Below are positions 31,101 to 43,808 of a stretch of 64,000 bases of DNA, in pieces. The notes under the pieces are model-generated. The model worked only from the letters and a program-made list of their open reading frames with translations. It did not search any database and was not told where the DNA came from. Position 1 is the stretch's first letter. Each line of letters begins with the position of its first letter. Source of the DNA: Massariosphaeria phaeospora (taxonomy: Eukaryota > Ascomycota > Dothideomycetes > Pleosporales). The translations under genes were made by a program, and so were the position numbers. Where the stretch lies: assembly GCA_011032825.1 (NCBI GenBank), contig JAADJZ010000011.1:868001-932000 (forward strand), written 5' to 3'.

Positions 31101-32333
31101 CTACAGATTGGCTTGCGCATGCTCCCGCTCCACCTCGTACATGAAGTCGAAATAGGGCTTGTCGAAATGATGCACGCGAACATAACCGTCCTCTGAACCG
31201 CTGCAATACCCGGTACCTTGAGGATGGACCGCGACGTAATTGAGAGGGCCAAAGTGGCCTCGGACACGACCGATCTCCTCTTGGAAGACCTTATGGTAGA
31301 ACCTAGCCTCGAATTTTCCTTGACGCGCGCTGGTGGTCGTGACATCCATAGCAGCTTGGCCACCACCTAGGATCACATAATCCTTGACGGGAGTGATTGC
31401 GGCGCTGTTTAGTGGGGTATCGGTGGTATAGGTCTTCAGGACCTCGAGACTGTCGGCAGCAAAGATCTGTGATTATGAGTTAATCAGGAGACTTTTTCAA
31501 TCAAGGCCTCTGCACACTGACCTTCGCAGTCTTGTCTTTCGAAGCGGTAATGAAGTATGTCCGGTCTGGTGACCACTGAAGGTCAGTTACTATCACATGT
31601 TAGCGCATGCACGTCTCTTTTGTGCTGGTTTCCTTACCCTGCATATCTGGTTCGTGTGCCTCGCTGTTGTTGTATAGAAGCTCCCCGCTTTTGGCATCGT
31701 ATTGCGAAACGCTACCATCCTCGTGCCCCGCAATAATGTAGTGGGCCAAGTAGCTGAAGCCAGCCACCGTCGCCTTGCTCTCGTCGCACACAATCCTCAA
31801 GCTTTGTTCGTCCGTCTGCTCCGCCTCGGGATCCGGGTTGATCTCGTAGACAACTATTGTGCTCAGGTGTCCCGACCGCTTTTCCGTGACGCCCAAGAGC
31901 TGCCTGCCGTCGGCCGAAAATTCGGCGCGCTTGATGGACGTGGCGAATTCCCACGTCTTCAGTAGCTTGCCAGACTTGACCTCCCACAGTCGCAGTGTGT
32001 TGTCTGCGCCGCCAGTCGCGAGGAGTGTGGAGGTAGGATCGACGTCGACGGTCCAGAGAGCGCCTTGGTGGCCGTGGTAGGTGCCCAACCGTTCGCCATT
32101 GTGCGAGACTAAGAGAGATTAACCTATGCGCTCTGTCGCAAATACGGGGGTGTGCACTTACACCACGCGCAGACTACGTGATCCTTGGACACCGAGAAGA
32201 TGATGTCGCTAGAAGCATGAGGTCAGAGAGCTGCTAGGGCAGGTGGTGGTAAGGCGCTTCATGCATACCCATCGGAGTTATATTTGACCTGGGTGAGCGC
32301 GCGCTCGTGCCCGGAAAGGAGGATAGGGCGCAT
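31101..32333 (-). CDS. TIF34: Eukaryotic translation initiation factor 3 subunit I (eIF3i/TIF34)
   Basis: 338 residues from exons 32333-32269, 32208-32162, 32108-31638, 31589-31522 and 31466-31101. It is a WD40 beta-propeller covering the whole protein. It starts [19 protein letters not shown] and contains [44 protein letters not shown] and [15 protein letters not shown], all diagnostic of eIF3i. Length is as expected. It is a cytosolic eIF3 subunit that joins eIF3b and eIF3g and supports scanning and preinitiation complex assembly. Four short introns, concentrated near the 5' end, split the gene; the second donor GTAAGTG was chosen because it restores the Phe-Ser-His-Asn-Gly segment. Confidence 0.95.
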
Positions 32334-33251
32334 GTCGAGAGTGTCTGTACGGGACCAGACGGGGTGCAGTGGTGGTGGCGGGGGAGGCGGCCGAATTCAA
32401 ATTTTGGGTGACTCCTCTGATATCGACTTGCACCGTGCTGAAGTGGGCTGTCGTCGCCGCTAGCCGAGGAAGCCCTAGCGCAAGCCAGAGCCAGCCGCGT
32501 ATTGCAGCGTCGACCAGACCTCATGCCTTCCAACACTTTCACCGTTGCGCTGCGTCGGCCGCACGGCGCCAGTCTTCACTCTTTAATGCCCTAATCTAGG
32601 CCTAATTCCCGCAACTATATGAGCGCGCTTCAACCTAGGCAGCAAATATGGTCGGTCCGCCATCGCCGCAGCAAGTTTGAGCTTTGCGAAAACTTTCTCT
32701 GGCCGAGGGCTAGCCTGGCAGGATGATCCATTGCCGTGGTAAAGTTACAGAGACTTCAGATGATCCTCTTGACAGTGGAGGGGTTTTTAGCAGTAGGGAT
32801 GTAGCTTACCTGTATCTTTGCAAAGCCCTGCTGTATCTAGCATAGTGGGTGTAGTGGGTTAGCCGGATTCCTGTTGGTAGTGATTGTTCGCCTGCGAGTG
32901 GCATTGATTAGTTTGCATTCCCATTTACTCTATCCTCACTCAGTCATGCTTCTCGTTTCTTTGAACAGTCACGGTACTATTCTGCGTCGACATGATTATG
33001 CTTCCCTCATACCTATCGGTTGTCGTCCTAGAATCGTAAACGTTTGCTATCTCTCATTGCGTATCCAACAAACTGGATAATATCATCTTTTTTGAGTCTG
33101 CCTCCCAGGTTGTCGGAAACAATGCAGGTGTTGACTGGATCGTTGTCTTGGCGCAAACAACCTTACCTCGTCGCCCTCATAACAACTTCACCAACCTCAC
33201 CCCACCCCACCTAACATTCGGGCACCTTGTCGCCGAAAGCTGAGCGTCAAC
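32334..33251. other. Divergent promoter region of eIF3i and the SH3-like gene
   Basis: 918 bp between two divergent genes, rich in short runs but without a supportable frame. The eIF3i promoter would lie in 32334-32700 and that of the SH3-like gene near 33100-33251. Confidence 0.5.
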
Positions 33252-34796
33252 ATGGCACTAACCACGCCAGCAGCGCACATCGACATCTCCGACGCCCTCA
33301 GCGCGCTGCAGCCTCTCGAACGCGATGAGTACGTCGTCGCATTCGGGCCTGGCGATAGGCAGTTCTGCGGCACCCCATACGGTTACTCGGCCTCTCATCT
33401 ACCAGCAAGCGTCATTACCGATATTATGGGGGGCGAGGTTAAGAGAATTGTGTGGGCTTCCTTTGGTAGCGATGGCAATTCGTTTTTCTTTGCATACGAA
33501 GCGAAACGGGGCGGCTACGCGTATCGTAAGTAGAGCTGCGTGCAGTTCAGTGGACAACGATTGCTGACAAACATCAAGGTGTAGGCACATCCATCGCGTA
33601 CGAGATATTTGAGATGGTCCATGATAACTCTAGTTCCTTGATACGTGTCCAGCTCGGCAACGACGGCGCATACATTATCTGGTTCGGAAGGTTTTGGATT
33701 AGCAAACGACTCCCCGCGGCTTTACTTCGACATCTTGTACAGATCAGCCAAACGAGTGTAGCGTCCAGGACTATGGGGCGAAGCTACGGCATGATGTCTG
33801 AAGGGCTTGCGAACGTAACATGGCATGCAGACGACTCATACTACGTGAAGCACTGCACACATGCCTGGAATTTCGAGTCCGAGATCATGCTCGAGAGCTG
33901 GAAAAAGCTCTGGCAGATTGAGGAGCAAGCGGGTCCTTCCGCACATGACTTAGCTGATCTGGCCGTAAGTCAGCCTAATAACTTACCATGAAACGAAGAT
34001 CATTCTCGTTAACATTAAACAGTATGTATCTATTGATACGCATTCGACTCGCGCCGAGACCTTTGTGTTCATCAAGAAACAGCCAGAGGACAAGGAAGCG
34101 GACTTCATCACGCATTTCCCGCACGAAGACGTCGTTTCTCGACTAACTCATCTAAAAGCCTCGACCGACACCGAACCGGAACAAGCTTCAAAGGAAGGTA
34201 CCGGACAGCATCTCCAGACTACGCAGAATGAACCGAACGTACCGCACACGTACCGATGGGCGCGCAGCAAAAACAAAGGTCGGCCGCATCCTGGAGAAAC
34301 TCGGGAGCTAAGCATGAAGAAGGGTGAAATGGTCAAAGTCATTCAAGAGCCTGGCAACAATTGGTACATTGTCGAGAACAAGAGGGGGGAGAAGGGTTGG
34401 GCTCATGCAATCTGGCTAGATCTTGACTCAAAAGTCTATGCCGATCCTCGTGCGGCTTACGCCCGATTCGTCGAAGAAATGGACCAACTGCTCAAGCCAG
34501 GCCGACTTCGCTCGTTTCCCGACCTGGGCCAGTATATGGACGCCTGCACCGAAACTCTCTGCCAAGAGATCAAGCAGAACGGCATCGGTATCTGTTCACA
34601 TGATCTTGCAAAGTTGCTCGGCGGTTCAGGTCGCTACTCTCGCGAATTTCTCCGGGATGAGCGAAACAAATGGCACCCCGACAAATTCGCCCGGTTCTGC
34701 CACACCGACTTCCGCGAGTATCTGAAGAAGGATGCCGAAGCCATGTTCGTCCTGCATGGTGTCTTGATTGATATTCTGGAGAACGCCCCTCAGTGA
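33252..34796 (+). CDS. Conserved-type fungal protein with SH3-like domain and C-terminal J-like helical segment
   Basis: 477 residues from exons 33252-33525, 33579-33964 and 34023-34796. The first half (FGPGDRQFCGTPYGYSASHLP, IVWASFGSDGNSFFFAYE) looks like a folded beta-rich module I cannot name. Around residues 303-351 a stretch with YRWARSKNKGRPHPGETREL, LSMKKGEMVKVIQEPGNNWY and GEKGWAHAIWLDL has the ALYDYxA-less but otherwise typical SH3 pattern of hydrophobics, a late Trp and a terminal hydrophobic strand. The C-terminus has SREFLRDERNKWHPDKF followed by DAEAMFVLHGVLIDI. The RxxWHPDKF motif resembles the J-like segment of NFKBIL1-type and other fungal proteins. It could be a cytosolic adaptor; no enzyme activity is implied. 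Confidence 0.75.
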
Positions 34797-35308
34797 GTCA
34801 GTCCCACATGGGATGGTTGACAGGTTGTATTCGGTGAAGGTGGGTTGGATGGAGCCGGATATCAGGACTGTTGCCTTCCATGCTGTCAGCAAGGCTCTCG
34901 GGTGTATGTAGTTTCTTTTGTTTGCTGAAGGTACCTTTTCAGGACCGGCCATATGCGTACGAGCTAGTCCGTATCCGGTCATGGGAGGAAATCTATGGAT
35001 CTCTTCAGAGGTACGACGGAACTTTGGAAGCCGTCCATTACCATCACCAGTCATTGTATCCTCAGGATATCAATATAATTCACAGCTCTTGACCGTGGCT
35101 TTTTGGAGACCTTGGCTGTACGTAATTGACACGCAGAGCCGAAGTTGGCAGCGGAACGCAGACGAAAGGTTCCGGGGTAGGTCATTGCGCCGCTGTGGGA
35201 GAGGCAGCCACGGAACTGCCTTGAATGAAACCTGTTCGCTGCGCGTCGTCTGTTCTTTCACACACATGAAATCCGAATTATGTCGCGACAGACTTCGCTA
35301 CTGTGAGG
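34797..35308. other. Spacer upstream of C1-THF synthase
   Basis: 512 bp containing the 3' flank of the SH3-like gene and the C1-THF synthase promoter. No gene was recognised. Confidence 0.5.
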
Positions 35309-38300
35309 ATGCATCTGATGCATAGTCGCGTCTTACCACCACTGTGGCGCGTAGAAGCTACCCCGCGGCCGAGCCTCTTCCTCCCACTTCACGCCCACGC
35401 TCGCCGGCATTTTTCACGCACAAGGTCCCTCATGACGGCCACCAAGATCGATGGTACCGCCATTGCCCGCACCATCCGTGAGCGGCTGGGCGCGCAGATC
35501 AAGCAGCGCCAGGAGACCAATTCGCGGTACCGGCCGTCGCTCAAGATTGTCCAGGGTGAGTCACTTGTTCGAGGCCACGATGGGTGTGACTGGCGACGGC
35601 TGACCTTCTGTGTGCAGTGGGAGATAGGTCCGACTCGAGTATGTTCCTCGTTCCGTGGATGGCTGCGCCCAGGTATTAATCATCTCGCTAGGCACCTATG
35701 TGCGCATGAAGCTGAAGGCCGCCGAAGAGGTTAGTCCCCCACCGTTACTTGCAGCGAAATCTATCTGACGGACGATGGACAGGCCAACATTGACTGCGAG
35801 CTCATTAAGCTTACCGAAGACGTCACCGAGGGCGAGTTGCTGCAGAGGATCTCTCAGTACAACAATACGCCCGCGATCCACGGCATCCTCGTCCAGCTGC
35901 CCCTCCCCAAGCACATCTCCGAGCACGCCATCACATCTGCGGTGGCCGACGAGAAGGATGTGGATGGCTTTGGCATCACAAGCATCGGAGAGCTGGCCAA
36001 ACGTGGCGGGACGCCGCTGTTCACCCCATGCACACCGAAGGGCGTCATGGTCCTGCTGCAGGAGGCCGGTGTTGATGTGAAAGGCAAGCACGCGGTGGTC
36101 CTGGGCCGAAGCGACATTGTCGGCAGTCCCGTCAGCTATCTGCTCAAGAACGCCGATGCCACCGTGACTGTGTGCCATTCGAAGACGGCCAACCTCCCTG
36201 ATATCGTCAAGCTGGCCGATGTAGTGGTGGCGGCGATTGGCAAGCCGGGATTTGTCAAGGGTGACTGGGTGAAACCAGGCGCCGTCATCATTGACGTGGG
36301 CACAAACTACATTCCCGACTCGAGCAAGAAATCTGGACAACGACTCGTAGGCGACGTGGACTTTGACACGGCTGCTGAAGTGGCATCGCAGATCACTCCG
36401 GTGCCCGGCGGGGTCGGCCCAATGACGGTTGCCATGCTCCTGCAGAATGTAGTGGACTCAGCAGACGCCGCTCTGGACAGACAGAAGACACGGCATATCA
36501 CCCCGCTCCCTCTCAAATTAGAAGACCCAGTACCGTCAGACATAGCCGTCTCCCGCAAACAGCACCCGAAGCCCATCACGGCCGTCGCGAAAGAGGTGGG
36601 CATATTAGCACATGAGCTGGAGCCCTATGGTGCTAGCAAGGCAAAAGTCGATCTGTCTCTCCTGAAGCGACTGGAGCATCGTCGGGACGGAAAGTACATT
36701 CTAGTCGCCGGCATAACACCAACACCGCTAGGCGAAGGCAAGTCAACTACCACAGTTGGTCTTGCACAGGCACTGGGTGGTCACCTTGGCAAAATCGCCT
36801 TCGCAAACGTCAGACAGCCTAGCATGGGCCCTACTTTTGGCATCAAGGGTGGGGCTGCAGGGGGTGGATACAGCCAGGTCATTCCCATGGATGAGTTCAA
36901 TCTCCATCTGACTGGGGACATCCACGCCATCACAGCTGCCAACAACTTGCTTGCTGCAGCTATCGAGACGCGCATGTTTCACGAAAACACACAAAAAGAT
37001 GGTCCCCTGTACAAGCGGCTAGTGCCGGTCAAGAAAGGAAAACGCGATTTTGTACCGATTATGTTCCGTCGTCTCAAAAAGCTCGGAATCGATAAGACGA
37101 ATCCTGACGACTTGACTGAGGATGAAATCCATCGATTTGCTAGACTGGATATCGACCCGGACACAATCACTTGGCGTCGCGTCTTGGATGTCAACGATAG
37201 ACATCTCCGACAGATCACTATCGGCCAAGCATCTTCTGAGAAAGGTCATACGCGCGAAACAGGATTTGATATATCCGTTGCAAGCGAATGTATGGCTATT
37301 CTCGCCCTTAGTAACAATCTTGCCGATATGCGAGAACGCCTTGGCCGTATGGTTGTGGCTAGCTCTCGTAGCGGCGACCCTGTCACTTGCGACGACATCG
37401 GAGCAGGTGGTGCTCTCACTGCTCTCTTGAAGGACGCAATCAAGCCAAATTTGATGCAAACTCTTGAGGGTACACCCGTTTTTGTCCATGCTGGACCGTT
37501 CGCGAATATAAGCATTGGAGCCTCGTCAGTCCTTGCTGACAAACTGGCACTCAAGCTGGCAGGAACAGAGCCTGATGAGGATTACGAAGAGAAAACAGGC
37601 TTTGTAGTGACTGAGTCTGGCTTCGATTTCACCATGGGTGGCGAGCGATTCTTCAATATCAAGTGCCGCTCTTCTGGCCTGGTTCCTGACACAGTAGTCA
37701 TTGTTGCCACTGTCCGAGCGCTCAAAGTTCACGGAGGAGGCCCCGACATCACTCCAGGTGCCCAGCTCCAGGAAGTCTACCGTACCGAGAACGTTGACAT
37801 CCTTAGGAAGGGGTGTGTCAATCTTAAAAAACACATCTCGAATGCAAAGCAATTCGGTGTGCCTGTTGTGGTGGCGATCAACCGATTTTCGACCGACACA
37901 CAGGCCGAAATCGACGTCATCAAGGAAGAGGCGCTTGCTGCTGGCGCGGAAGATGCTATCCCTGCTAACCACTGGGCTGAAGGCGGCAAAGGAGCCGTCG
38001 AACTTGCCAAGGGTATCATAGCCTCCAGTTCCAAATCCAAGGCTGATTTCAAACTGCTTTATGACCTTCATGGTCCAGTCCAGGAGCGCATAGAGAAGAT
38101 TGGGCAAGTAATGTACGGCGCAGAGAAGGTCGAGTTCTCAGAATTGGCACAGAAGAAGGTGGACACCTACGTCAAGCAGGGCCTCGGAAATCTTCCAATC
38201 TGCATTGCGAAAACACAATACTCTCTCAGTCACGACCCCGCACTCAAGGGCGCACCTACTGGCTTCACGGTTCCAATACGCGACGTGAGGATGGCAGCAG

Positions 38301-38422
38301 GTGCAGGGTATCTCTACGCCCTCGCCGCAGATATCCAAACCATACCGGGTCTGCCGACTGCGCCCGGATATCTCCACGTAGATGTCGACACTGAAACGGG
38401 TGAGATAGATGGCCTTTTCTAA
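35309..38422 (+). CDS. ADE3: C1-tetrahydrofolate synthase, trifunctional (ADE3/MIS1 type)
   Basis: Methylene-THF dehydrogenase/methenyl-THF cyclohydrolase (first ~300 residues) fused to formyl-THF synthetase. Exons: start-35555, 35618-35638, 35692-35729, 35783-38422. From the ATG at 35432 the product is 940 residues; from upstream in-frame ATGs at 35309 or 35318 it gains a presequence ([22 protein letters not shown]) rich in Arg and Ser and nearly free of acids, resembling a mitochondrial targeting peptide. Motifs: [10 protein letters not shown] with the catalytic Lys, [36 protein letters not shown], then the synthetase P-loop [14 protein letters not shown] and [20 protein letters not shown]. 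It feeds one-carbon units to purine, thymidylate and methionine synthesis. Both cytosolic and mitochondrial forms may be made from one gene. Confidence 0.95.
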
Positions 38423-40922
38423 GCCACGGTGTTGGTCCTGTCATTCCGGCTTTACGAGGGGCTCGGGGCTCGTTCAGATTCAACATTTACAGCATAGCGT
38501 CATGGGATCTCTTCACTCTACGTGGCTTTCTCGGTCAACTGTTTTGGGTCGCTCAGATTATTCAACAAGAGCGGGCGTGGGTAGCGCGGACATGTAGGTG
38601 GTAATGCGAATTCAGACTCGATCATCCTCCGCAGGATTGACTGACGCCATGTTGGCCTCTAAACGGTACCTCGTTTCTCATATATGAGGGGTGCGACGGT
38701 CCTTTTTCGCCATTCGTTCGGGCATCTACGCCTCTTAGCGACCGACTCACATGTGCGAACTATGCGTGGAGGCGTGTACCTTGCATGATGTGAGAGTGAA
38801 ACACCGGTCAGATCGATCCTACCACACATGTCTTGGGATTATAATGTCCTGATCGATCCTCAAGTCAGCTAGGGCTAAAGATACGTGATGGGGCTCTCAC
38901 ACCACAATAAGCGTTCGCGGCACAGCAACCAGTGAAAAGGTGCGCTGAAGCGGCTAACTCAGCCTCAGTCTGCGCTAAACGCACTCGCGGCGGCTAAGAC
39001 AACGTCTCCTCGTTTCTTTCGTGCTCTCCCACCCAGTCTGACGACTGTGCCGCCGCCCCCTCCCCAGCCGTCTCAAGGCGACACTAGACAGGCCTGATGC
39101 TTACAAACATCTGCCGAATCAGAGGGCGTTAGGAATCGTCTGATGGAGGACTGTCCTTCGAAACCACCGTATTGGCCAGTAGTTGGTTCTCGATTGCACA
39201 TGGTGGCGAACGGAAAATTCCAATTGACAAATACAGTATTCTAGCCCACCAGCGATGAACCTGCTTTGTCTAGATCGGACGTAAAGGCTCACATGCTTTG
39301 TCGCAAGGCTAGGCTACGACTGGGCAATTGCGACAACGGCAATGTTGGTGGCTGTTGTGCAGACCCTACGCTACTTCTAAGGAGCCGAAATATCTGGGTC
39401 AACTACTTACGGGTATACCGTGCAAGCAACCTGGTACTATACGATGAAATCTCTCCTGGTCTTCTGGTAACGACATAGACGATCAGCTCACACAAACGTC
39501 AAGTCGGGGTTATGTCCTTTCATGGGCATTACTTCTAAACACAATTGCGGCGAGGTACCGTGGTTCTCGGGCAAGGTGCTGACGCTCTCGCACCACCTCG
39601 GCTCCGAGCCATTCTCTAAACTTACTCTCTGCGCCTGGGTGTTGGCGCCAGTCTCAAGGCACCGTCCTTCGCCGCAAGGGCCGAGAAGCGTCCTTGCCCT
39701 ATGTACTAGGTTAGAACGGAGGGAGGGAGGAAGGGAGCGGGACGGAACGATAACCTACAGGTAGTTCGACGGGTCCTCACAACGCCGTACCGTTTCATCC
39801 TCCAATGGTCCAGGTGTACTACGAACTGTGTGCAACGTCCACAATTCATCTATCTCAATCTAAGGCCATGGGCGTACGCTGCCTTGAATCCTCGAAAGGC
39901 CAGCGTACCTCACCCAGCTTTATTTCTCGGCTACGCAATCCCCACTCAGTGCCCCAGACAGCTATGGCCACCGATCCTTCAGCATAGGCTCATGCTTAGA
40001 TGGCCCTGCATTGTGTATGCAGGACGCTTGGCATCGTGAGGGGCAGATTCTGCGCCCAAGGCACATCAAACGTCCACTGCAACTGTGTCTTCTTCTATCC
40101 CGTGCGATTAGCCAGCATGTTTGCAAGTGGGCCTCTTCTCGATTGAAGTGATTCATACGCGAACCTCTGCGTAGCTTGGTGCTTCAACAATACTTGGCGA
40201 TTGCTACGAAGGCGATCGCAAACAGCGTCCGAGGAGAAGGGAGAAGGTCGCATGCATTGTCAGATCAACTACCCATGGACGACAACGGGCGACAAACCAG
40301 TCATGTAACAACGCAATGAGCACTAGTTCTTAGGAGGGCTTGGGCTCGGGCTACGGTCGATCTCGAGGAGGCGCATTCAATGTGCTCCACTGCTGAGCCT
40401 CGTCGGCCCTACGAGAAGTTGCCATTCTGTTCTTGCCTTCACTCTCCCTCTACTAGGTTGACGCCGCTCGCCAGGCCAACTCCGAGCAACGCCCCCAACA
40501 ACATGGAAGCCCATCTATTCCCTACACTGCCCCTCTCAAGAAGAGGATGAAGGATGAATACAAGTCAGAGACAGGATCATGGATGAAGAAGAATGTTTGT
40601 ATAAAGCCTGGTGAGATCCTCTTCCATTCCATGTATCGATCCCAAACCAGATATTCCAAGCTCTACGTTCTCAGTCAACACTCTGGTCTCTGATCATCTG
40701 GTTCGCTGTCTTGTTCTACATACACAGTCCTCATCGAATTCCACCTTCGAGTGCGTGCTCATTCATGCCTTGTCCTCTCGCCCCATCTACACCAGCAGTC
40801 CTGCTCTCCTCGCCCGCTACCGTCATCCTTCTTCTCCTGCTCCTGCTTGCCAACGTCTCAGTCGCCATCTCGCTCAACAACCCGACTGACGTAGCTAATT
40901 CGCTACGTTACAGACAGGAAGC
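38423..40922. other. 2.5-kb gene-poor spacer
   Basis: No frame above about 115 codons looks coding. The 40711-41058 frame contains a Leu-rich hydrophobic stretch, but it ends without homology and overlaps the next gene. A repeated GATCGATCCT occurs near 38812-38821 and 38852-38861. The 3' end probably contains the promoter and leader of the Ser-rich gene. Confidence 0.45.
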
Positions 40923-42384
40923 ATGCAAGGCCCAGAACAGCTGCCCGCCCTCTCTGCAGCAGAGGACGCTGGACAACATGCCCTGGCAAGACAACCGTCG
41001 CAGCCGCAGCTCGAGACGAGGCAGGACCGGCGCAATGGCTCCATCTCTGCCCCTGTGAGCACCGACCAGGACGGTAAGTCGACCCGATTAATTCCAAGGC
41101 TCACACAAATCTAACGCTTTATCAGTCTCTCCCCCCCTCTACCCTCGAGCACGCAAATCCGAAAAGCGCGCCCGAAAACCCAGTCCGTCTCCAGCAGGCG
41201 CATATCTCCAGCCCCTGCCAACCATCGAAACCATCATGACCTACCCATCACTGACGCGCCCCGTCTACGACAGCCTGGTGCGCGGCGACCCGCCCGCAAA
41301 AACGTACCACACCATCGTGCGCTCGCCGAAACCGCCGGCCATGCGCGTGCTTGACAATAACTTGCTCCGCGCCGCCGAAATCCAAGCGCAGCGCCGCAGA
41401 AAGCGCGCGGGCAGTGCGCGCTCGCGGTCTAGCACTGCGTCGTCGACTGCAAGCTCGTCGTCGAATACGTCGTCGTCATCGTCCGCTGGGCGCTCTGCTG
41501 GCTCGGTTGCTGGCGAGTCGGACAGCAGTGCGTCGGACGTGTCTGAGCCGTCGACTCCGCTGAGCGCATCTGCTGCTTCAAAAAGCGCTACGGGTGCTTT
41601 GCCTCCCTCTTGGGGACTGCCGTATCCATCGCTTTCTTCGCACCCTTTGTCGCCAGCGCCAGACCAGTCACTGTATTACCCCCCCATAGTCTCCACAGAG
41701 CGCGACACCGACATGTTCATGTTCGCTTCAGACTCCGCTGCGCATTCATCCGGTGCCAGTTCGCCCGCAGAGTCTTTCCACTCGTCGTTCTCCGCCCTAT
41801 CGTCGTCCGCCAGCGACGTCGACGTCGAATCCACTGCCGCTACGCTCTCTTCGTCGCGCTCTGCGGCCCCGAGTCCAGCGAGCGCGGCGTATCCCTCGCC
41901 GCCCGCTAGCCCCCGGAGAGAGCGCCGCGAGAGCGCCAGCGCTGGGGAGGACTACTTGGCGTATCCGTCTCCGCCGCCATCGCCATCGCCAGGCGCGGGC
42001 GCCCAGCAGCAGCAGCGGCCTGTCCCTCCTCCGCACGAGCGCCTCGCCTTCACGTTTCCGCCCCCTCCAAACATCCCTTCCTTAACGGGCTTATCTGCTT
42101 CCCCAGATATCGATTCAGAGCTCGCACGTAATGCTCACGAATTCGATCTCGGCGAGCAGACGCTCGGTGGCGGTATGTTGTTCGACGACGACGACGATAG
42201 TGGCGACGACGACATGGAGTGGAGTATGAACGGTGGTACGCTGGTGTTTGCGCTGGGCGCGGCGGGCGTGGCGATGAGTCCGCGCGCGATGGAGGGCGGG
42301 TGCTGTGGGTGTAATAGGAGGAGGGGGCGCGGCTTGGGGCTGTATGTTATTGATGAGGAGGACGAAGAGGTGGGGGGGAAGTAG
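40923..42384 (+). CDS. Ser/Pro-rich disordered protein of unknown function
   Basis: About 469 residues from exons 40923-41073 and 41126-42384; the intron (GTAAGT...TATCAG) keeps the frame. A relatively ordered N-terminal part has YLQPLPTIETIMTYPSLTRP and the block PPAKTYHTIVRSPKPPAMRV. Then come long Ser/Ala/Pro-rich stretches, repeats of YPSPP, an Asp run (DDDDDSGDDD, about residue 400) and a C-terminal CCGCNRRRGRG basic/Cys patch. It is not recognised as a known family; composition suggests an intrinsically disordered nuclear or cortical protein. Possible upstream exons cannot be excluded. Confidence 0.65.
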
Positions 42385-43269
42385 GAGGGAGGATGGATGG
42401 ATGGATGGATGGATGGATGGGTTTTGTGCGCGCTGGACGTGATGGGTTTAACTGATTGGGGTGGTGCTTCCTTTCGTAACATGGGCGGCGTAGAGCGGCG
42501 TAGGTAGATGCTGGCGTGGGATGGATCGATAGAGCGTCTTTCTTCTTTCGTCCGGCACATCTCTCTCTCTCTGCGCGTCCGCTTTAAAAATAACCATGTT
42601 GATTATCTGCATTTCGCAAATAGTGCTTGCTCCACGTTTGCTCTTCTGGGCAATCTGCTCTGATCTGATCTGATCTGGGCTCTGATCGGTCTTTGAACGC
42701 AAAGACGTAATGTCACGTAGTCTCTTGTTTGCTCATTCGTTCATGCAAGGTTCGCGCTGCACCGCTCGCTCGCCCTAGGTGCTAGCCATGTACGCTAAAT
42801 AGTTAGTTGGTGCATCTTTGGACTTCGTAGAGGTATACGGCTGCTTTTGCGTTGGTTAGTTGGTTAGCTAGCTGGAAAGTACGTGTAGTTAGTTGCCTCC
42901 GTATAAGGAGGAGCCACGAGACAGTATGCACAACGTATAGGATAGGAGAGGTCCCGTTCACGGGAAACAGACGCTGTTGTAGAGTCGCACTTCTATAAGT
43001 TTGATGGCTCTTTCGCTGTCCGTCCGTGGCTATGAAATAGCCCAGCTCGGGTTGGCGAAGACGCGGACTCGGGCCGGCAAATACGTTTTCAGTAGAAATG
43101 GCCCTGTCCGCCTCCTCGCCCTGCCCTGCCCGACCCATGCCGTCGGACCAAACGCCCGCTAAACCAAAGTTCCGTGTACAGCCGTTATCTCCATCGTGGA
43201 AGCCAGCCGAACCTCACACCGCACCACCAGCAGCGCCTGCGACTTTCGAAGCCAGCATTGCGGGCCCGC
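42385..43269. other. Convergent spacer
   Basis: 885 bp between the Ser-rich gene and MBF1. A GGAT tetranucleotide run of about seven units (near 42391-42419) and a TCTGATC run near 42655-42680 were seen. No gene is supported. Confidence 0.5.
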
Positions 43270-43808
43270 TCACTTCTTGTTCGGGAACTTGGGCTGGCCC
43301 ATCTTGTCGCCGCGCAACACCACGTTCAGCACGCGCTCCATCGTGCCCAGCAGCTTCTGATCGGGCGTAGCCGTGCCGCGCTCAAAGTCCGCGATGATGG
43401 TCGGCGTGCTGTTGCACTTGGTGGCGAGCTCCTTCTGCGTCATAGTGGTGCCCTTGTCGTTTTTGGCCTCGCCGCGCGCCTTGGAAATCGCCTGGCCGAC
43501 GGCGGTGCCGACCGTTTTCGGCTTGATGATGTCGTCGGAGCGGTCGACTTTGGTGAGGCGCTGGCCTTCGGAGCCGGAGGCTGTCTGCATGGGGAAGTTA
43601 GTGGGGGTTTGTTGCTACGAGGAAGGACGTAGGGTAGGGCACTTACGGCATTCGATGAGGCGAACTTCTTCTCCGTGGCTACGACGGCGCCGCTGCGTTG
43701 CGCGGCGTTGAGGGCGCTCTTGCCCTTGACGACCGTCTCGCGCGGCCCCGCAGCTCCGCCGCGAGTGCGGGAACCGATTTTGGTAACTTGGTCCCAGTCG
43801 TCGCCCAT
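43270..43808 (-). CDS. MBF1: Multiprotein bridging factor 1
   Basis: 158 residues from exons 43808-43647 and 43584-43270. The N-terminal MBF1 domain starts [18 protein letters not shown] and continues to KKFASSNA. The C-terminal half is a Cro/C1-type helix-turn-helix: [21 protein letters not shown] and then [20 protein letters not shown]. Family length is matched. MBF1 is a coactivator linking bZIP factors (GCN4 in yeast) with TBP, and is associated with frame maintenance on collided ribosomes. The intron position near the domain border is common in filamentous ascomycetes. Confidence 0.95.

Noticed and set aside
40711..41058. 115-codon frame with a hydrophobic Leu run
   Set aside because: It could mimic a signal peptide, but it ends without homology and overlaps the better-supported Ser-rich gene in another frame.
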